DNA of 64,000 nt, taken from contig NZ_FMYZ01000003.1 of NCBI RefSeq assembly GCF_900101625.1, forward strand, positions 248,001 through 312,000, written 5' to 3'. Source of the DNA: Cupriavidus sp. YR651 (lineage in GTDB: Bacteria > Pseudomonadota > Gammaproteobacteria > Burkholderiales > Burkholderiaceae). How positions within the stretch are numbered: position 1 is the stretch's first letter; every line of letters begins with the position of its first letter. The translations under genes were made by a program, and so were the position numbers. Of the stretch, positions 24,995 to 34,612 are shown piece by piece. The notes under the pieces were generated by a model. The model worked only from the letters and a program-made list of their open reading frames with translations, was not told the origin of the DNA and did no database searches.

Positions 24995-26432
24995 TCGCCT
25001 TGGTTTCGGTATAACTCAGCATCTCCTCGATACCTTCCTCACGGCCCACGCCGGAACTCTTGTAGCCGCCATACGGCATGCCCTTGAAATGCGTGCCGAC
25101 GCCGTTGACCCAGATATAGCCGGTGCGAAGCCGTGTCGAGGTCGCCAGCGCGGCCTGGATGTCTCGGGTCCAGATCGAGGCGGTCAGGCCGTACTCCACA
25201 CCATTGGCCATGTGCAGCGCCTCCTCCGGCGTTGACCAACGCATGATGGACAGGATGGGACCAAACACTTCCTCCTGTGCGATGCGCATCTCCGGCGTCA
25301 CGTCGGCGAAGACGGTCGGCTCGATCCAGTAGCCGCGCTTGAAGGGCTCGCCAGCAGGCCGTTTGCCGCCGGTCACCAGGCGGGCACCATCACGCTTTGC
25401 GATTTCCACGTAGTCGAGGACGCGCTGGTATTGCGCCTGCGAATTGATGGGCCCCATATCGGTCTCGGCCGACTGGGGATCGCCCAGGCGAATTCGGGCG
25501 ACGCGTGCAGCCACCGCCTCGACGAAGTCGTCATAGATGCTGTCATGGACCAGCAGGCGGCTGGTGGATCCGCAGGACTGGCCTTGCCACAGGAAGTTCA
25601 TGCCGCGCACGGCAGCGTCCTTGGCGGCTTCCAGGTCGGCATCGGGGAAGACAATCAGCGGGTTCTTGCCGCCAAGTTCGAGCGATATATGCTTGACGCC
25701 CACGTCGGCGGCACTCCGCTGAATCTGCCGGCCCGTGGCGGGCGATCCGATGAAGGCAATGCGCTTGATGCGAGGATTCCGTGCGATGGCATCGCCGGCG
25801 TCCTTGCCGAGCCCGGTGACGATGTTCATGACGCCAGCCGGCAAGACGTCCCGGCAGATCTCCGCGAGCATCGTGGCGGAAAGGGAACTGGTTTCGGGCG
25901 GTTTGACCACCACGGCGTTGCCCGCCATCAGGGCGGCAGCCGTGCGCGCCGTGGCGAACATGAGGGGATGATTGAATGGCACGATGCGGCCAACCACGCC
26001 GTAGGGCTCGCGCACCGTGAAATGCAGCGACTCGGCCGTTGCCGGGATGGTTTCCCCCTTCAGCTCATAGCCGAGGCCGGCATAGAAGTTCAGACCCCAG
26101 GCCGCATCGGCAACGTCGCGCCGCAGCGACGTCACCGTATTGCCTGTGTCGGCAACCTCCACGGTCAGCAGGGATTCGGCTTGCTCGGTCAGGCGCCGGG
26201 CGACTTCGCGCAGCCGCTCCGCGCGGCCTTCGACACCCAGCGCCTGCCACGCGGGCCAGGCGCGCTCGGCGGCTGCCGCAGCACGCTCGACGTCATCGGC
26301 ATTGCCAGCCGGAATGTGTCCGATGACGGATTCGGTGGCCGGATTGAGGCTGGGCAGCCATTGGCGGCCGGCGCTTTCGCACAGCTCGCCGTCGATCAGC
26401 ATCGGACGCTGGTTTCGTTCATTCAGGTGCAT
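24963..26432 (-). CDS. Aldehyde dehydrogenase, last gene of the aromatic cluster
   Basis: This is a 489-residue NAD(P)-dependent aldehyde dehydrogenase with the usual Asn in VPFNHPLMFA, general base Glu in LELGGKNPL and nucleophile Cys in WQGQSCGSTS. The sequence resembles betaine-, benzaldehyde- and hydroxymuconic-semialdehyde-type enzymes. It lies at the end of a minus-strand run with flavin hydroxylase, extradiol dioxygenase and class II aldolase, so an aldehyde released from ring cleavage is the likely substrate; this is inferred. Its last 32 bases overlap the convergent exported-protein gene. Confidence 0.87.
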   Translation of the reverse strand: MHLNERNQRPMLIDGELCESAGRQWLPSLNPATESVIGHIPAGNADDVERAAAAAERAWPAWQALGVEGRAERLREVARRLTEQAESLLTVEVADTGNTVTSLRRDVADAAWGLNFYAGLGYELKGETIPATAESLHFTVREPYGVVGRIVPFNHPLMFATARTAAALMAGNAVVVKPPETSSLSATMLAEICRDVLPAGVMNIVTGLGKDAGDAIARNPRIKRIAFIGSPATGRQIQRSAADVGVKHISLELGGKNPLIVFPDADLEAAKDAAVRGMNFLWQGQSCGSTSRLLVHDSIYDDFVEAVAARVARIRLGDPQSAETDMGPINSQAQYQRVLDYVEIAKRDGARLVTGGKRPAGEPFKRGYWIEPTVFADVTPEMRIAQEEVFGPILSIMRWSTPEEALHMANGVEYGLTASIWTRDIQAALATSTRLRTGYIWVNGVGTHFKGMPYGGYKSSGVGREEGIEEMLSYTETKAINLVGPFGYR

Positions 26433-26495
26433 GGAGTGAATCCTGGGTGTCGGTGGTCCACGGGATGAGCGGCGCCCCTCGGGGCACCGTCGTCC

Positions 26496-27494
26496 CTAAT
26501 CGAGATGGATGCCGTTGCGGCGAATGAAGGCGGCCCATTGCTCGCGCTCCTTCCGCAGGCTGCCGCGGAACGCATCAGGCGTATCGAGTACGGGTACGAG
26601 CGCGTGCGCTTCCAGTGCGGCAGCCAGCTCCGGCGTCTTCATCGCCTGCACGACCTGATCGCTCAGCTTGCGCAGCACGGCGGGCGGTACGCCGGTGGGG
26701 GCAAACACACTGAATGACGTCCATACCTGTACCCCCTTGAGTCCGGCGTCGGCCAGGGACGGCACGGCTGCCAGAAGCTGGGTCTTTTCGTTGACCGCGA
26801 GCGCGATCAGCTTGCCGGACTTGATGAACGACTGCACCGAACTCAGATCGGTGAACATGAACTTCAGGCGGCCGCTGAGCAGGTCCTGATATGCAGGGCC
26901 CACGCCCTTGTAGGGCACGTGTAAAAAGCGTGCGCCCGTCGATTCCTCGATCATCCGCACGCCAAGATACGGCGGGCTGCCTTCGCCGGCGGATCCATAC
27001 GGCAGTTCTCCCGGCTTTTCCTTCGCAAGCCGGATCAGATCCGAAAATGTCCGGATGCCCGCGTCTGGCGTGGCAACCAGCACCATCGGCGCCATCACGC
27101 CGCGCGCGATTGGAACCAGGTCACGCTCCACATCGAACGGCAGCTTGCTGTACAGCGCCGGACTGATTGCAACGGCGGCATTGGCGGTGATGAGGAAGGT
27201 GTAGCCGTCGGGTGTGGCGCGCGACACGGCCTGCGTGCCGACATGGCCACTGGCGCCCGGGCGATTCTCGACGACAAACGACTGCTTCATCGATTTGGAC
27301 AGGCTGGTGGCCAGCAGCCGCGCGTAGACGTCGGTGCCGCCTCCCGCGGCCGACGGCACGATCAGCCTGACGGGTCTTGCCGGCCATTCGTCGGCAGCTG
27401 CGGAGGGCTTGGCCCAGCCTGCCGCGGCGCCCGCGAGCGCCGCGGCGATCAGGGCATAGGCGCGCAGGCTCGGCAATAGTTGTGGGGTAATCAT
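26496..27494 (-). CDS. Bug-family periplasmic substrate-binding receptor in the aromatic cluster
   Basis: This is a 332-residue TctC/Bug receptor with a signal peptide ending near KPSAAA and the mature DEWPARPVRLIVPSAAGGG start. VENRPGASGHVG and DGYTFLITANAAV are family features. It has no TctA/B partners. Located between the aldehyde dehydrogenase and aldolase genes with a porin and MFS carrier upstream, it may capture the pathway substrate or act in its sensing. The substrate is unknown. Confidence 0.92.
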   Translation of the reverse strand: MITPQLLPSLRAYALIAAALAGAAAGWAKPSAAADEWPARPVRLIVPSAAGGGTDVYARLLATSLSKSMKQSFVVENRPGASGHVGTQAVSRATPDGYTFLITANAAVAISPALYSKLPFDVERDLVPIARGVMAPMVLVATPDAGIRTFSDLIRLAKEKPGELPYGSAGEGSPPYLGVRMIEESTGARFLHVPYKGVGPAYQDLLSGRLKFMFTDLSSVQSFIKSGKLIALAVNEKTQLLAAVPSLADAGLKGVQVWTSFSVFAPTGVPPAVLRKLSDQVVQAMKTPELAAALEAHALVPVLDTPDAFRGSLRKEREQWAAFIRRNGIHLD

Positions 27495-27539
27495 CGGGGG
27501 TCTCCTTGTGTTGTCGTGTCTCTTCGTATCTTCGTCTCG

Positions 27540-28316
27540 TCAGGCGACGGTCGACTGTCGGGCGGACCGCCGCCACAGGTCCCATGCCCGGCTGACCTGC
27601 TGCGCGTTCGTGGCTTCCGCAGCAAGGGCCTCCTCGTCGGAGAGGTACTCGATGTCGCCGAGGCGACCGGCATCCAGCACCAGGCGGGCGTTCTTCTCGG
27701 TATAGATGGCGCAATAGACTGCCTGCCGCAGCGAGCTGGCGGCCACCGTGGCCCCATGTCCGCGCATCAGGACGACGGTGGCCGTGCCGAGCCTGACGGC
27801 CAGTGCCTGACCCAGGGCCGCGTCGCGGATGAGCAGATCCGATCCCGGGCCGGCCGTGTCGCGGATTTCGAACACCGGTGTCCCACGTGCCAGGAAGCCG
27901 CTCATGTGGCACACGGGCCGCAGCGTGGCGTTCCTGACCACGCCGAACGGGATCACAGCCGGTGAATGGCTATGCACGACGGCCATGACGTCGGGCCTGG
28001 CGCGATAGATGGCGCTGTGGATGAAGCGCTCAAGGAAGACGGCCGGAGCCGCGCCTTCGATCGGAGTGGCATCGCCATGCGCTACCGGGTTTGCGTCCAG
28101 GTCGAACGTAAGCAGATCGTTGGCCGTCACGAGCGCGGGTGCCATGCTGCGGGCCAGCACAAAGCGGTCGGCGCGCTGCGGGGAACGCATGCTGACGTGG
28201 CCAAAGGCGTCCAGCAGGCCTTCGTGGTACAGGATATGGTTCGCATCCACCAGGTCCTGCATGGCGTCGGCGATGGCGACGGGCGCTCCGGGAGCTTGGG
28301 GTATTGGGGCAGGCAA
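27540..28316 (-). CDS. Class II aldolase/adducin family protein
   Basis: This 258-residue protein has the zinc-site pattern of class II aldolases: HSHSP near the middle, a further histidine in CHMSG, and HGHGATVAASS, in which family members have HG. An LYHEGLLDAFGHVSMRSP segment near residue 30 is the usual N-terminal motif. Members cleave hydroxy-oxo acids or sugar phosphates, and some act as decarboxylases or dehydratases in aromatic pathways. In this cluster it could replace the missing 4-hydroxy-2-oxovalerate-type aldolase; that is inference. Confidence 0.87.
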   Translation of the reverse strand: MPAPIPQAPGAPVAIADAMQDLVDANHILYHEGLLDAFGHVSMRSPQRADRFVLARSMAPALVTANDLLTFDLDANPVAHGDATPIEGAAPAVFLERFIHSAIYRARPDVMAVVHSHSPAVIPFGVVRNATLRPVCHMSGFLARGTPVFEIRDTAGPGSDLLIRDAALGQALAVRLGTATVVLMRGHGATVAASSLRQAVYCAIYTEKNARLVLDAGRLGDIEYLSDEEALAAEATNAQQVSRAWDLWRRSARQSTVA

Positions 28317-28407
28317 GGTTGTCTCCTACTGGTTCGTGGCGCGCCGGTTCTGGCGTCGGCGCCAGCCGCAGCCGCTTCAGGGGTTCAGAAAACAGGGGTT
28401 CAGAAAA

Positions 28408-29517
28408 TCAGAAGATATGTTTGACGCCGACCATGGCGCCGAGCTGGTTGCCGCCCGGCGCGGCGCCCGCGCCGGCAGCGCCAGAGCTGACCGAAAGCGC
28501 GAGGTTGCCGCGGTTATCGATGAAGCCGGCCGTGCCATAGACGGAGGTGCGCTTGCTGAAGGCGTACGTGCCTCGCGCGGCGTAGAGCCAGGCCTTGTTG
28601 GGGCTGTTGTGGTAGCGCAGCAGGAAGACTTCGCCGTCGACGCTGAAGGCCGGCGTGATGGCATATGAGACCCCGCCAAACCACAGGTCACTGCGCGGCG
28701 TAGGACTGCCATCGTTGTCGCGCCGGATCACGCCGCCACCGAGCTTGGCCTTGCCGACGTTGGCGTATGCGTTCAGCGCAAGGCGATCATCCTTCAGGCC
28801 ACTGCTGGTCAGGCCACCCGCCGCGCCCTGGCCGCCGCGCAAGGAATCGTAGGCGACACTTGCGCCCCAGGTTCCGATCTCGTACTTGAGCATGGCGGAC
28901 CATTCGCGGCAGGCACTGCGGTCGGCCGGGTTCTCGCCGGCGCATGTCGTGGCAGTGGGTCCGGAGCCGGCAAGCGCGGTATCGCGGCCGAAACTGTAGG
29001 TGGCACCGACGGTCAGCCCACCGAAGGTTCCCTTGTACGACATCGCATTGTCGGCGCGCGAGCTGGGCATGTAGCTGTCAAGTGACGACGATCCGAACGT
29101 GTTCGGCCCCAGCATGTCGGGCTCCAGCATCGACCAGAACAGCATGGTGTACTGCCGCCCGAACGCTACCTGGCCCCAGCCGCCGGACAGCCCCACCAGC
29201 GCCTGGCGTCCGAACAGGCGGCCTCCCTGGTTGGAAGTCCCCGCATCCGGTGCGAATCCCGACTCAAGCACGAAGAGGCTCTTCAGTCCGCCACCCAGGT
29301 CCTCGCTGCCCCGCAGGCCCCAGCGCGACGGCACCGTGCCCGCTAATCCCGGCATGCGGACCACGCTGTTCTTTGCCGTGCCGATGCTTGACACGTACTC
29401 GATCCCCGTATCCACCACGCCATAAAGAATCACCGATTGCGCCATCGACAGCGCCGGCAGGCCAGCCAGGGCGCCGAACACGAGCGCCGTGGCCAGGCTG
29501 CATTTCTTCTTATTCAT
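28408..29517 (-). CDS. Gram-negative porin, Burkholderia type
   Basis: This is a 369-residue outer-membrane porin. A signal peptide (MNKKKCSLATALVFGALAGL, ending SMAQ) is followed by SVILYGVVDTGIEY, with RWGLRGSEDLGGGLKSLFVLE near the start as usual, and the chain ends VKHIF with a terminal Phe. It lies between the MFS carrier and aldolase genes of the aromatic cluster, probably admitting the substrate. A cysteine pair around TCAGENPADRSAC suggests a disulfide-closed loop, as in some specific porins. Confidence 0.9.
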   Translation of the reverse strand: MNKKKCSLATALVFGALAGLPALSMAQSVILYGVVDTGIEYVSSIGTAKNSVVRMPGLAGTVPSRWGLRGSEDLGGGLKSLFVLESGFAPDAGTSNQGGRLFGRQALVGLSGGWGQVAFGRQYTMLFWSMLEPDMLGPNTFGSSSLDSYMPSSRADNAMSYKGTFGGLTVGATYSFGRDTALAGSGPTATTCAGENPADRSACREWSAMLKYEIGTWGASVAYDSLRGGQGAAGGLTSSGLKDDRLALNAYANVGKAKLGGGVIRRDNDGSPTPRSDLWFGGVSYAITPAFSVDGEVFLLRYHNSPNKAWLYAARGTYAFSKRTSVYGTAGFIDNRGNLALSVSSGAAGAGAAPGGNQLGAMVGVKHIF

Positions 29518-29550
29518 GTTGTCTCCTCCATCACCTCTGATTTGTCTTGC

Positions 29551-30864
29551 CTATGCGCGGGTCTTGCGGTTGCCGGCGATTGCGATTGCGGCTACCAGCG
29601 CCGGTACGATGCCGGCCAGAAAGATGTGTGCGACGTCCCATTGCAGGCCCAGCATCACGCCGCCCAGCAACGGGCCGCAGATGGAGCCGATGCGGCCCAT
29701 GCCAATGGCGCAGCCGACGCCAGTGGCCCGCATGTGGGTGGGGTAGATTTCCGCGGCCAGTGCATTGAGGCCAGCCTGCGCGCCCTGCACCGCAACGCCA
29801 ATCAGCAGGCTCACCGTGGCTACCGTTGCAAAGCTGGCCGACCAGTTGGCCAGCACCACTGCAAGCGCCGCATAGGCAAGCAGTTCGCACAGCAGGACGC
29901 GCCTGGCGCCGAAGCGGTTCATCAGCGGGCCCTGCGCAATCGAGCCAGCCACGCCACCGATGCTGAACAGCGAAATTGCCGTGATGCCGACCGAAGCGGG
30001 ATGCTGCGCGCCGATCAGCAGTGCAGGCATCCAGCTCACGATGAAATACAGCACCACCAGGTTCAGGAAATAGGGGATCCACAGCAAAACCGTCTCAGCC
30101 GCCCGCCCGCCGGTGAAGAGTTCGCGCACGGGCACGCCGCCGCGCGGTGCCTGGGGGGCGCGATATACCTGCGAGGCTCCCAGCTCCGGAGCAATCCGCC
30201 GCATGATCGCCGCCACCCGTCCCGCATCGCCGCCGCGGGCAATCAGGAAGCGCGCGGATTCCGGCATGAATGCGGCCGCCAGCAAGGCCACCGCCAGCGG
30301 CAGAACGCCACCCACGACAAACACCGAGTGCCAGCCGTGCACCGGCAGTAGCGCCGAGCTGACCAGCCCGCCGAGCACGGCGCCAAGCGGCATGCCGCAC
30401 ATCAGCGTGGCCACGGTGGTGCGGGCGTGCCGCTTCGGCGCGTATTCGGAGGCCAGCGAGATCGCATTGGGCAGGGCACCGCCCAGGCCAACTCCGGTCA
30501 GCAATCGCAGGATCAGCAATTGATCGAAGCTGGTGGCATAGGCCGTGGCCAGTGACAGGCTGCCGAACAGCACGGAAGACAGCACGATCATCGTCTTCCT
30601 CCCATGCCGGTCTGCCAGCGGCCCGAGAGTGACAGCGCCGATCAGCATGCCGACCAGGCCGGCGCTGAAGATGGGCCCGAAAGACCGGACGGGAATGCCC
30701 AGCTCCGCGGACATGGCGGGCGCCAGCATGCCGATCGTCTGGGTATCGAAGCCGTCGAGCACTGCCACGAGGATGCACAGCCCGATGGCCCAACATTGCA
30801 TGCGCCCCAGCGGGCGGCTGTCTATCACCTCATGAACGAACAGCGAGGGGGACGAGGTATTCAT
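29551..30864 (-). CDS. MFS transporter, aromatic acid/H+ symporter type
   Basis: This is a 437-residue twelve-helix carrier. AVLDGFDTQTIGMLAPAM in helix 1 and GPLADRHGRKTMIV between helices 2 and 3 match the aromatic acid:H+ symporter group (PcaK/MhpT-like), and the second-half GPLMNRFGARRV is also present. GGAGA precedes ATG 30864; the upstream extension overlaps no conserved sequence. It belongs to the meta-cleavage cluster and probably imports its aromatic acid. Confidence 0.88.
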   Translation of the reverse strand: MNTSSPSLFVHEVIDSRPLGRMQCWAIGLCILVAVLDGFDTQTIGMLAPAMSAELGIPVRSFGPIFSAGLVGMLIGAVTLGPLADRHGRKTMIVLSSVLFGSLSLATAYATSFDQLLILRLLTGVGLGGALPNAISLASEYAPKRHARTTVATLMCGMPLGAVLGGLVSSALLPVHGWHSVFVVGGVLPLAVALLAAAFMPESARFLIARGGDAGRVAAIMRRIAPELGASQVYRAPQAPRGGVPVRELFTGGRAAETVLLWIPYFLNLVVLYFIVSWMPALLIGAQHPASVGITAISLFSIGGVAGSIAQGPLMNRFGARRVLLCELLAYAALAVVLANWSASFATVATVSLLIGVAVQGAQAGLNALAAEIYPTHMRATGVGCAIGMGRIGSICGPLLGGVMLGLQWDVAHIFLAGIVPALVAAIAIAGNRKTRA

Positions 30865-30987
30865 TGTTGTCTCCGTGCGCGGGATAATCCCGTCGCCTTG
30901 ATCGCGACGCGGCCGGCCGGATTGCCGTCCGGCCGCCTGCGGTGTCGCCTCGTGCATTGCGAGGCGGGTGGCACCATGGGGGGCTGC

Positions 30988-31827
30988 TCAGCTGCGAATC
31001 CAGCCACGGCCCCAGGAGTTGAGGGTGTATTCCTCGTGTGGCCAGATACCCGGCAGGCCGCCGGCATCCACCTGCACCAGTTCGGCCGAGAGTTCGATCC
31101 GGTTGCCGTCGGGATCGGTCACCATGAAGAACAGGTTGTTGCCCGGACCATGGCGCCCCGGCCCGAAGAAGATGGATCGGCGCGCGCGCGCGAAGCGGTC
31201 GCCCCAGTCCCGGATGTCGTTCCAGCACCCGGTCTCGTAGCAGTGGTGGTCCCAGGCATTGTTCGATCCGCGGAAGAACGCCAGGCTGTGGTGCTCGTCG
31301 TCCGAGCGCAGGAAGCACGTCATGAGCATGCCGTCGTCATCCACGACCTCGTCGGAGACGGCGAATCCAATCCTGTTCACGTAGAAATCCAGCACCCTCT
31401 CCAGTTCGGTGGTCTGGAACACCGTGTGCTGCACGCGCGCCGCCATGCGGTCGGCGGAACGCGGCGCCCTGGCCACGCCCAGGATCAGCTGCCGGCCCTG
31501 CGGATCGCGCACGCTGAAAGCGTCGTCGTGGAAGAGCAGGCTGGCGGAGGGGGGCGGCGGCTCAGCCAGATCGTGCAGCCGGGCCCGCAGCAGGGAGAGC
31601 GCCGCATGATCGCGGGCCGTGTACGCTGCCGCGGCGAGCTCGCCGGGTTTGCCATCGCCGATGACGACGGCGCGCTCGCCCGCGGCCAGCACGATGGCAT
31701 CGGCATGGCTGTTCATCCGCTCCAGCTCGAACAGGTCCTCGTAGAAGGCGGCGAGCGCCTCGGGTTTGTCACTGGTGATATGCAGGTGATGCAGGGACAG
31801 CGGCGTGTCGGTTTGCAGGCTGCTCAT
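30988..31827 (-). CDS. Extradiol (type I, vicinal oxygen chelate) ring-cleavage dioxygenase
   Basis: This is a 279-residue two-domain VOC protein of the catechol 2,3-dioxygenase type. The Fe(II) ligands can be placed in the C-terminal domain at His134 (VQHTVFQ), His180 (HHSLAFF) and Glu245 (NRIELSAE). It would cleave a catechol next to a hydroxyl. AGGAGG precedes ATG 31827. The gene lies immediately downstream of a flavin hydroxylase that could make the catechol. It is shorter than BphC-type enzymes and the substrate is unknown. Confidence 0.87.
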   Translation of the reverse strand: MSSLQTDTPLSLHHLHITSDKPEALAAFYEDLFELERMNSHADAIVLAAGERAVVIGDGKPGELAAAAYTARDHAALSLLRARLHDLAEPPPPSASLLFHDDAFSVRDPQGRQLILGVARAPRSADRMAARVQHTVFQTTELERVLDFYVNRIGFAVSDEVVDDDGMLMTCFLRSDDEHHSLAFFRGSNNAWDHHCYETGCWNDIRDWGDRFARARRSIFFGPGRHGPGNNLFFMVTDPDGNRIELSAELVQVDAGGLPGIWPHEEYTLNSWGRGWIRS

Positions 31828-31849
31828 CGTTTTCCTCCGGTTCTGGTGA

Positions 31850-33532
31850 TCAATGGCCGAGGGCGGCCCGGCCTGCGGGTGCGGCGGCGTGTGCCTGGGG
31901 TTCCATGGCGTCCTGCGCCGTGCCATCCATATGGCGAGCGAAGCGGGCCGCGAGCGCGTCGGCCTGCGATGGTTCGCAAATCGCTGCGATATAGCGGTCG
32001 GGCCGGACCAGGATCAGGCGGCCTTGCATCGTGTGAAAGCTCGCGGGCCATTGAGGGCCGGGCAGGCACACCACCTCGAAGCCAGACGACCGTGCCGAGC
32101 CGGCCAGCGCGGCATCCGGCGCCGGCAGCAGAAGCACACGTGCAGCGCCAAGGCGGCGCCACAGCGGGTGCGCTGCGATCTGCGTCAGCCGGGCAGCGTC
32201 AACGCCAAGCGCGAGCAGTGCAAAGCGATGGCCGATGACGTCGTCGAGTGGTACCTGCGGACCGTCATCGATTGCCACGGACGGTTGGGGCAACATCGTC
32301 CCGACCAGCCTGGCGGTGTCGGCCTGCATGACCTCGAGCACGCCCGCGCGTCCGGCGTTCAGACGCGGCTTGGGTTTGAACTTCATCTTGAGGAAGTAGT
32401 CGCGTACCGGCGGCACCAACGCCGTGGCGGTGAAGAACGACGCCACGGCCCAGGCGCGCAGGCGGCTGGACGGCGCCATGACCACGCCGAGGTTCAGCGC
32501 CAGCCGGATCAGCGCCCACGCGTGGTCGCGCCGTTCGGCTTCGTAGCTGTCCAGCGTCGACGGTCGCATCGTGCCGCGCAGCACCGCCGCCAGCTTCCAT
32601 CCGAGGTTGTGCGCATCGCGTACACCGCTGTTCATGCCTTGTCCCGCGTAGGGGGGCGTGAGATGCGCGGCATCCCCGGCCAGGAACACACGGCCCTTGC
32701 GCCAGTGGTCTGCGACCCGCGCATGGAAGGTGTAGACGGTCTTGCGCACCACGTTGGTCTGGCGCTCGCCACGGAATGGCCGAAGCAACTCGCTGACGCG
32801 CTCCGGCCGCAACGTTGCCTCGTCGGTTTCCTGTGGCCGGAGCAGAAACTCGAAGCGGCGGGTGCGATTCGGCCCCGGCACTTCCACTACCGGACGCCGC
32901 GCATCGCAATAGGCGCGCGTCTGCCAGAACGGATCGTCGTCGTCCTCGGTGTCCACCACCAGCCAGCGCGCGTTGAAGGAGGACCCTACGAGGGTCGAGC
33001 CGATTGCCTGGCGCACCGAACTGCGGCCGCCGTCGGTGCCGACCAGGTACGCCGCCCGCACAGTGACGGAACCCTGCGGCCCGTTCACCACCGCGCTGAC
33101 GCCGGTATCGTCCTGTGTGAATTCCTCCAGCGTATGGCCGAACAAGACCCGGACCGAGCCGAAGCGCTGCAGCCCCTCGCACAAAGTGGCTTCGAACAGC
33201 GGTTGCCGGAAGGCGTTGCGCTTCGGAAAGCCATAGTCGCTCGCCGTCGGCTCCACCTTGCCAAAGCAGCGGCCGTCGGGCCGCGTGTAGTAGTGCACGC
33301 CATAGCCCGGCACCACGTCCTTCATCACCGGTTCGATCAGCCCGATCGCCTGCATGGTGCGAAGCGACTCGTCATCGATCGAAACCGCCCGTGGCTCCGC
33401 CACCGTGGACGGCTTGCGGTCGATCAGCACCGTGTCGATACCGTGCTGGCCGAGGATATTGGCCAGCGTGAGCCCGGTCGGGCCGGCACCTACCACCAAT
33501 ACCGCGGTGTGCAGGGTTTCCGTGCTTTGCAT
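31850..33532 (-). CDS. FAD-dependent aromatic hydroxylase, MhpA/PheA-like
   Basis: This is a 560-residue class A flavoprotein monooxygenase. Visible are the FAD dinucleotide motif VVGAGPTGLTLA (about 13-24), a later GTDGGRSSVR, and the second FAD motif FLAGDAAHLTPPYAGQGMN. The length with a C-terminal thioredoxin-like domain fits 3-(3-hydroxyphenyl)propionate hydroxylase relatives, which add a hydroxyl ortho to a phenolic group using NAD(P)H and O2. It lies 22 bp upstream of the dioxygenase gene and 36 bp downstream of the FAH-family gene, clearly in one operon. The natural phenol is unknown. Confidence 0.88.
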   Translation of the reverse strand: MQSTETLHTAVLVVGAGPTGLTLANILGQHGIDTVLIDRKPSTVAEPRAVSIDDESLRTMQAIGLIEPVMKDVVPGYGVHYYTRPDGRCFGKVEPTASDYGFPKRNAFRQPLFEATLCEGLQRFGSVRVLFGHTLEEFTQDDTGVSAVVNGPQGSVTVRAAYLVGTDGGRSSVRQAIGSTLVGSSFNARWLVVDTEDDDDPFWQTRAYCDARRPVVEVPGPNRTRRFEFLLRPQETDEATLRPERVSELLRPFRGERQTNVVRKTVYTFHARVADHWRKGRVFLAGDAAHLTPPYAGQGMNSGVRDAHNLGWKLAAVLRGTMRPSTLDSYEAERRDHAWALIRLALNLGVVMAPSSRLRAWAVASFFTATALVPPVRDYFLKMKFKPKPRLNAGRAGVLEVMQADTARLVGTMLPQPSVAIDDGPQVPLDDVIGHRFALLALGVDAARLTQIAAHPLWRRLGAARVLLLPAPDAALAGSARSSGFEVVCLPGPQWPASFHTMQGRLILVRPDRYIAAICEPSQADALAARFARHMDGTAQDAMEPQAHAAAPAGRAALGH

Positions 33533-33568
33533 GATTTGTCTCCTGTGTGCCGTGCTTCCGCCTGGCCC

Positions 33569-34417
33569 TTACTCGTCGCGGATGGTGTTGCGCAGCACAC
33601 CGATGGCGGAGATCTCGACCTCGACGACATCGCCGGCTCGCATCCACAGCGGCGGCTCGCGGAAGGCGCCAACGCCTCCGGTGGTGCCGGTGATGATGAC
33701 GTCGCCCGGGCGTAGTTCAGTGAAGGTGGAGCAGTAGGCGATGACTTCGCCCACGCTGAAGATCAGGTCGTCGGTGGTGGCCTGTTGCACGACCTCGCCA
33801 TTCAGCCGGGTGGTCAGCGAGAGCCGCGACGGATCGGGAATCTCGTCGGCGGTCACGAGCCAGGGCCCGAAGGCGCCGGTCTGCGGGAAGTTCTTGCCGG
33901 GCGTGAACTGGATGGTGTGCTTCTGCCAGTCGCGCACGCTGCCGTCGTTGTAGCAGGCGTAGCCCGCCACATGGCTGAGGGCATCCGCGGCGCTCACGTG
34001 CCGTGCGGTCTTGCCGATGACCACCGCCAGCTCGCCTTCGAAATCCAGCTTTTCCGAAGCCCTGGGACGCAAGATCGGCTGCTCGTGGGCGGTCTGGGAA
34101 TCGGCAAAGCGCGTGAAGAACATGGGATACCGGGGCATCTCCCGCCCCGTTTCCTTGACGTGCGATGCGTAGTTGATCCCCACGCAGAGGATCTTCGCGG
34201 GGTCCGGGATAACCGGCAGAAAGCGGACTTCGGACAGCGAAATGGTCGCTTCACTCTCCTTTGCGATCTCCGCGATAGCCGGCAGCGTGCCGCGCTCGAG
34301 CGCATCACGGAGGCTCGTGCCGAGCGCTGCCCGATGGGGGCCCAGGTCAATCACGCGGTCATCGGCAACCACGCCGAAGGAGTGCTGGTTGCGGTACTCA
34401 AAACTCACTAGCTTCAC
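33569..34417 (-). CDS. Fumarylacetoacetate hydrolase-family protein
   Basis: This is a 282-residue FAH-fold protein with the C-terminal catalytic domain preceded by a short N-terminal domain. KILCVGINYASHVKE, the metal-binding DFEGELAVVIGK, and later VITGTTGGVGAF are family motifs. Members hydrolyse acylpyruvates or act as oxaloacetate or hydroxymuconate decarboxylases/isomerases. As the first gene of this operon it probably processes the meta-cleavage product. It starts 195 bp from the divergent IclR regulator. Confidence 0.9.
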   Translation of the reverse strand: MKLVSFEYRNQHSFGVVADDRVIDLGPHRAALGTSLRDALERGTLPAIAEIAKESEATISLSEVRFLPVIPDPAKILCVGINYASHVKETGREMPRYPMFFTRFADSQTAHEQPILRPRASEKLDFEGELAVVIGKTARHVSAADALSHVAGYACYNDGSVRDWQKHTIQFTPGKNFPQTGAFGPWLVTADEIPDPSRLSLTTRLNGEVVQQATTDDLIFSVGEVIAYCSTFTELRPGDVIITGTTGGVGAFREPPLWMRAGDVVEVEISAIGVLRNTIRDE

Positions 34418-34432
34418 TGTCGTCCCCTGAAG

Positions 34433-34500
34433 GTGATTTGATCATCACAAATACGTTGTGTTGATCGGTTGGTGAGCGCAGTATTGTCATATTTTGACAA
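34433..34500. promoter_or_regulatory. Candidate IclR operator sites between divergent FAH-family and IclR genes
   Basis: Two inverted repeats lie in this AT-rich divergent spacer. GTGAT (34433-34437) pairs with ATCAC (34444-34448), and TTGTCA (34484-34489) pairs exactly with TGACAA (34495-34500) around a 5-base AT centre. Such 15-17 bp palindromes suit an IclR dimer. Binding is inferred. Confidence 0.45.
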
Positions 34501-34612
34501 AAAAACACGTCACGTTTACCCGGAGGCGCGTATTTAGATAATTTGTGGATATCGAGGCGACGAAATTTGATGCTATGCTTCAGGCACACGAATTTCTGGC
34601 GAGAGACGGGCA

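Noticed and set aside
31853-33715. 620-codon plus-strand frame over the flavin hydroxylase
   Set aside because: The minus strand has intact FAD-binding motifs; the plus frame is a GC-bias shadow.
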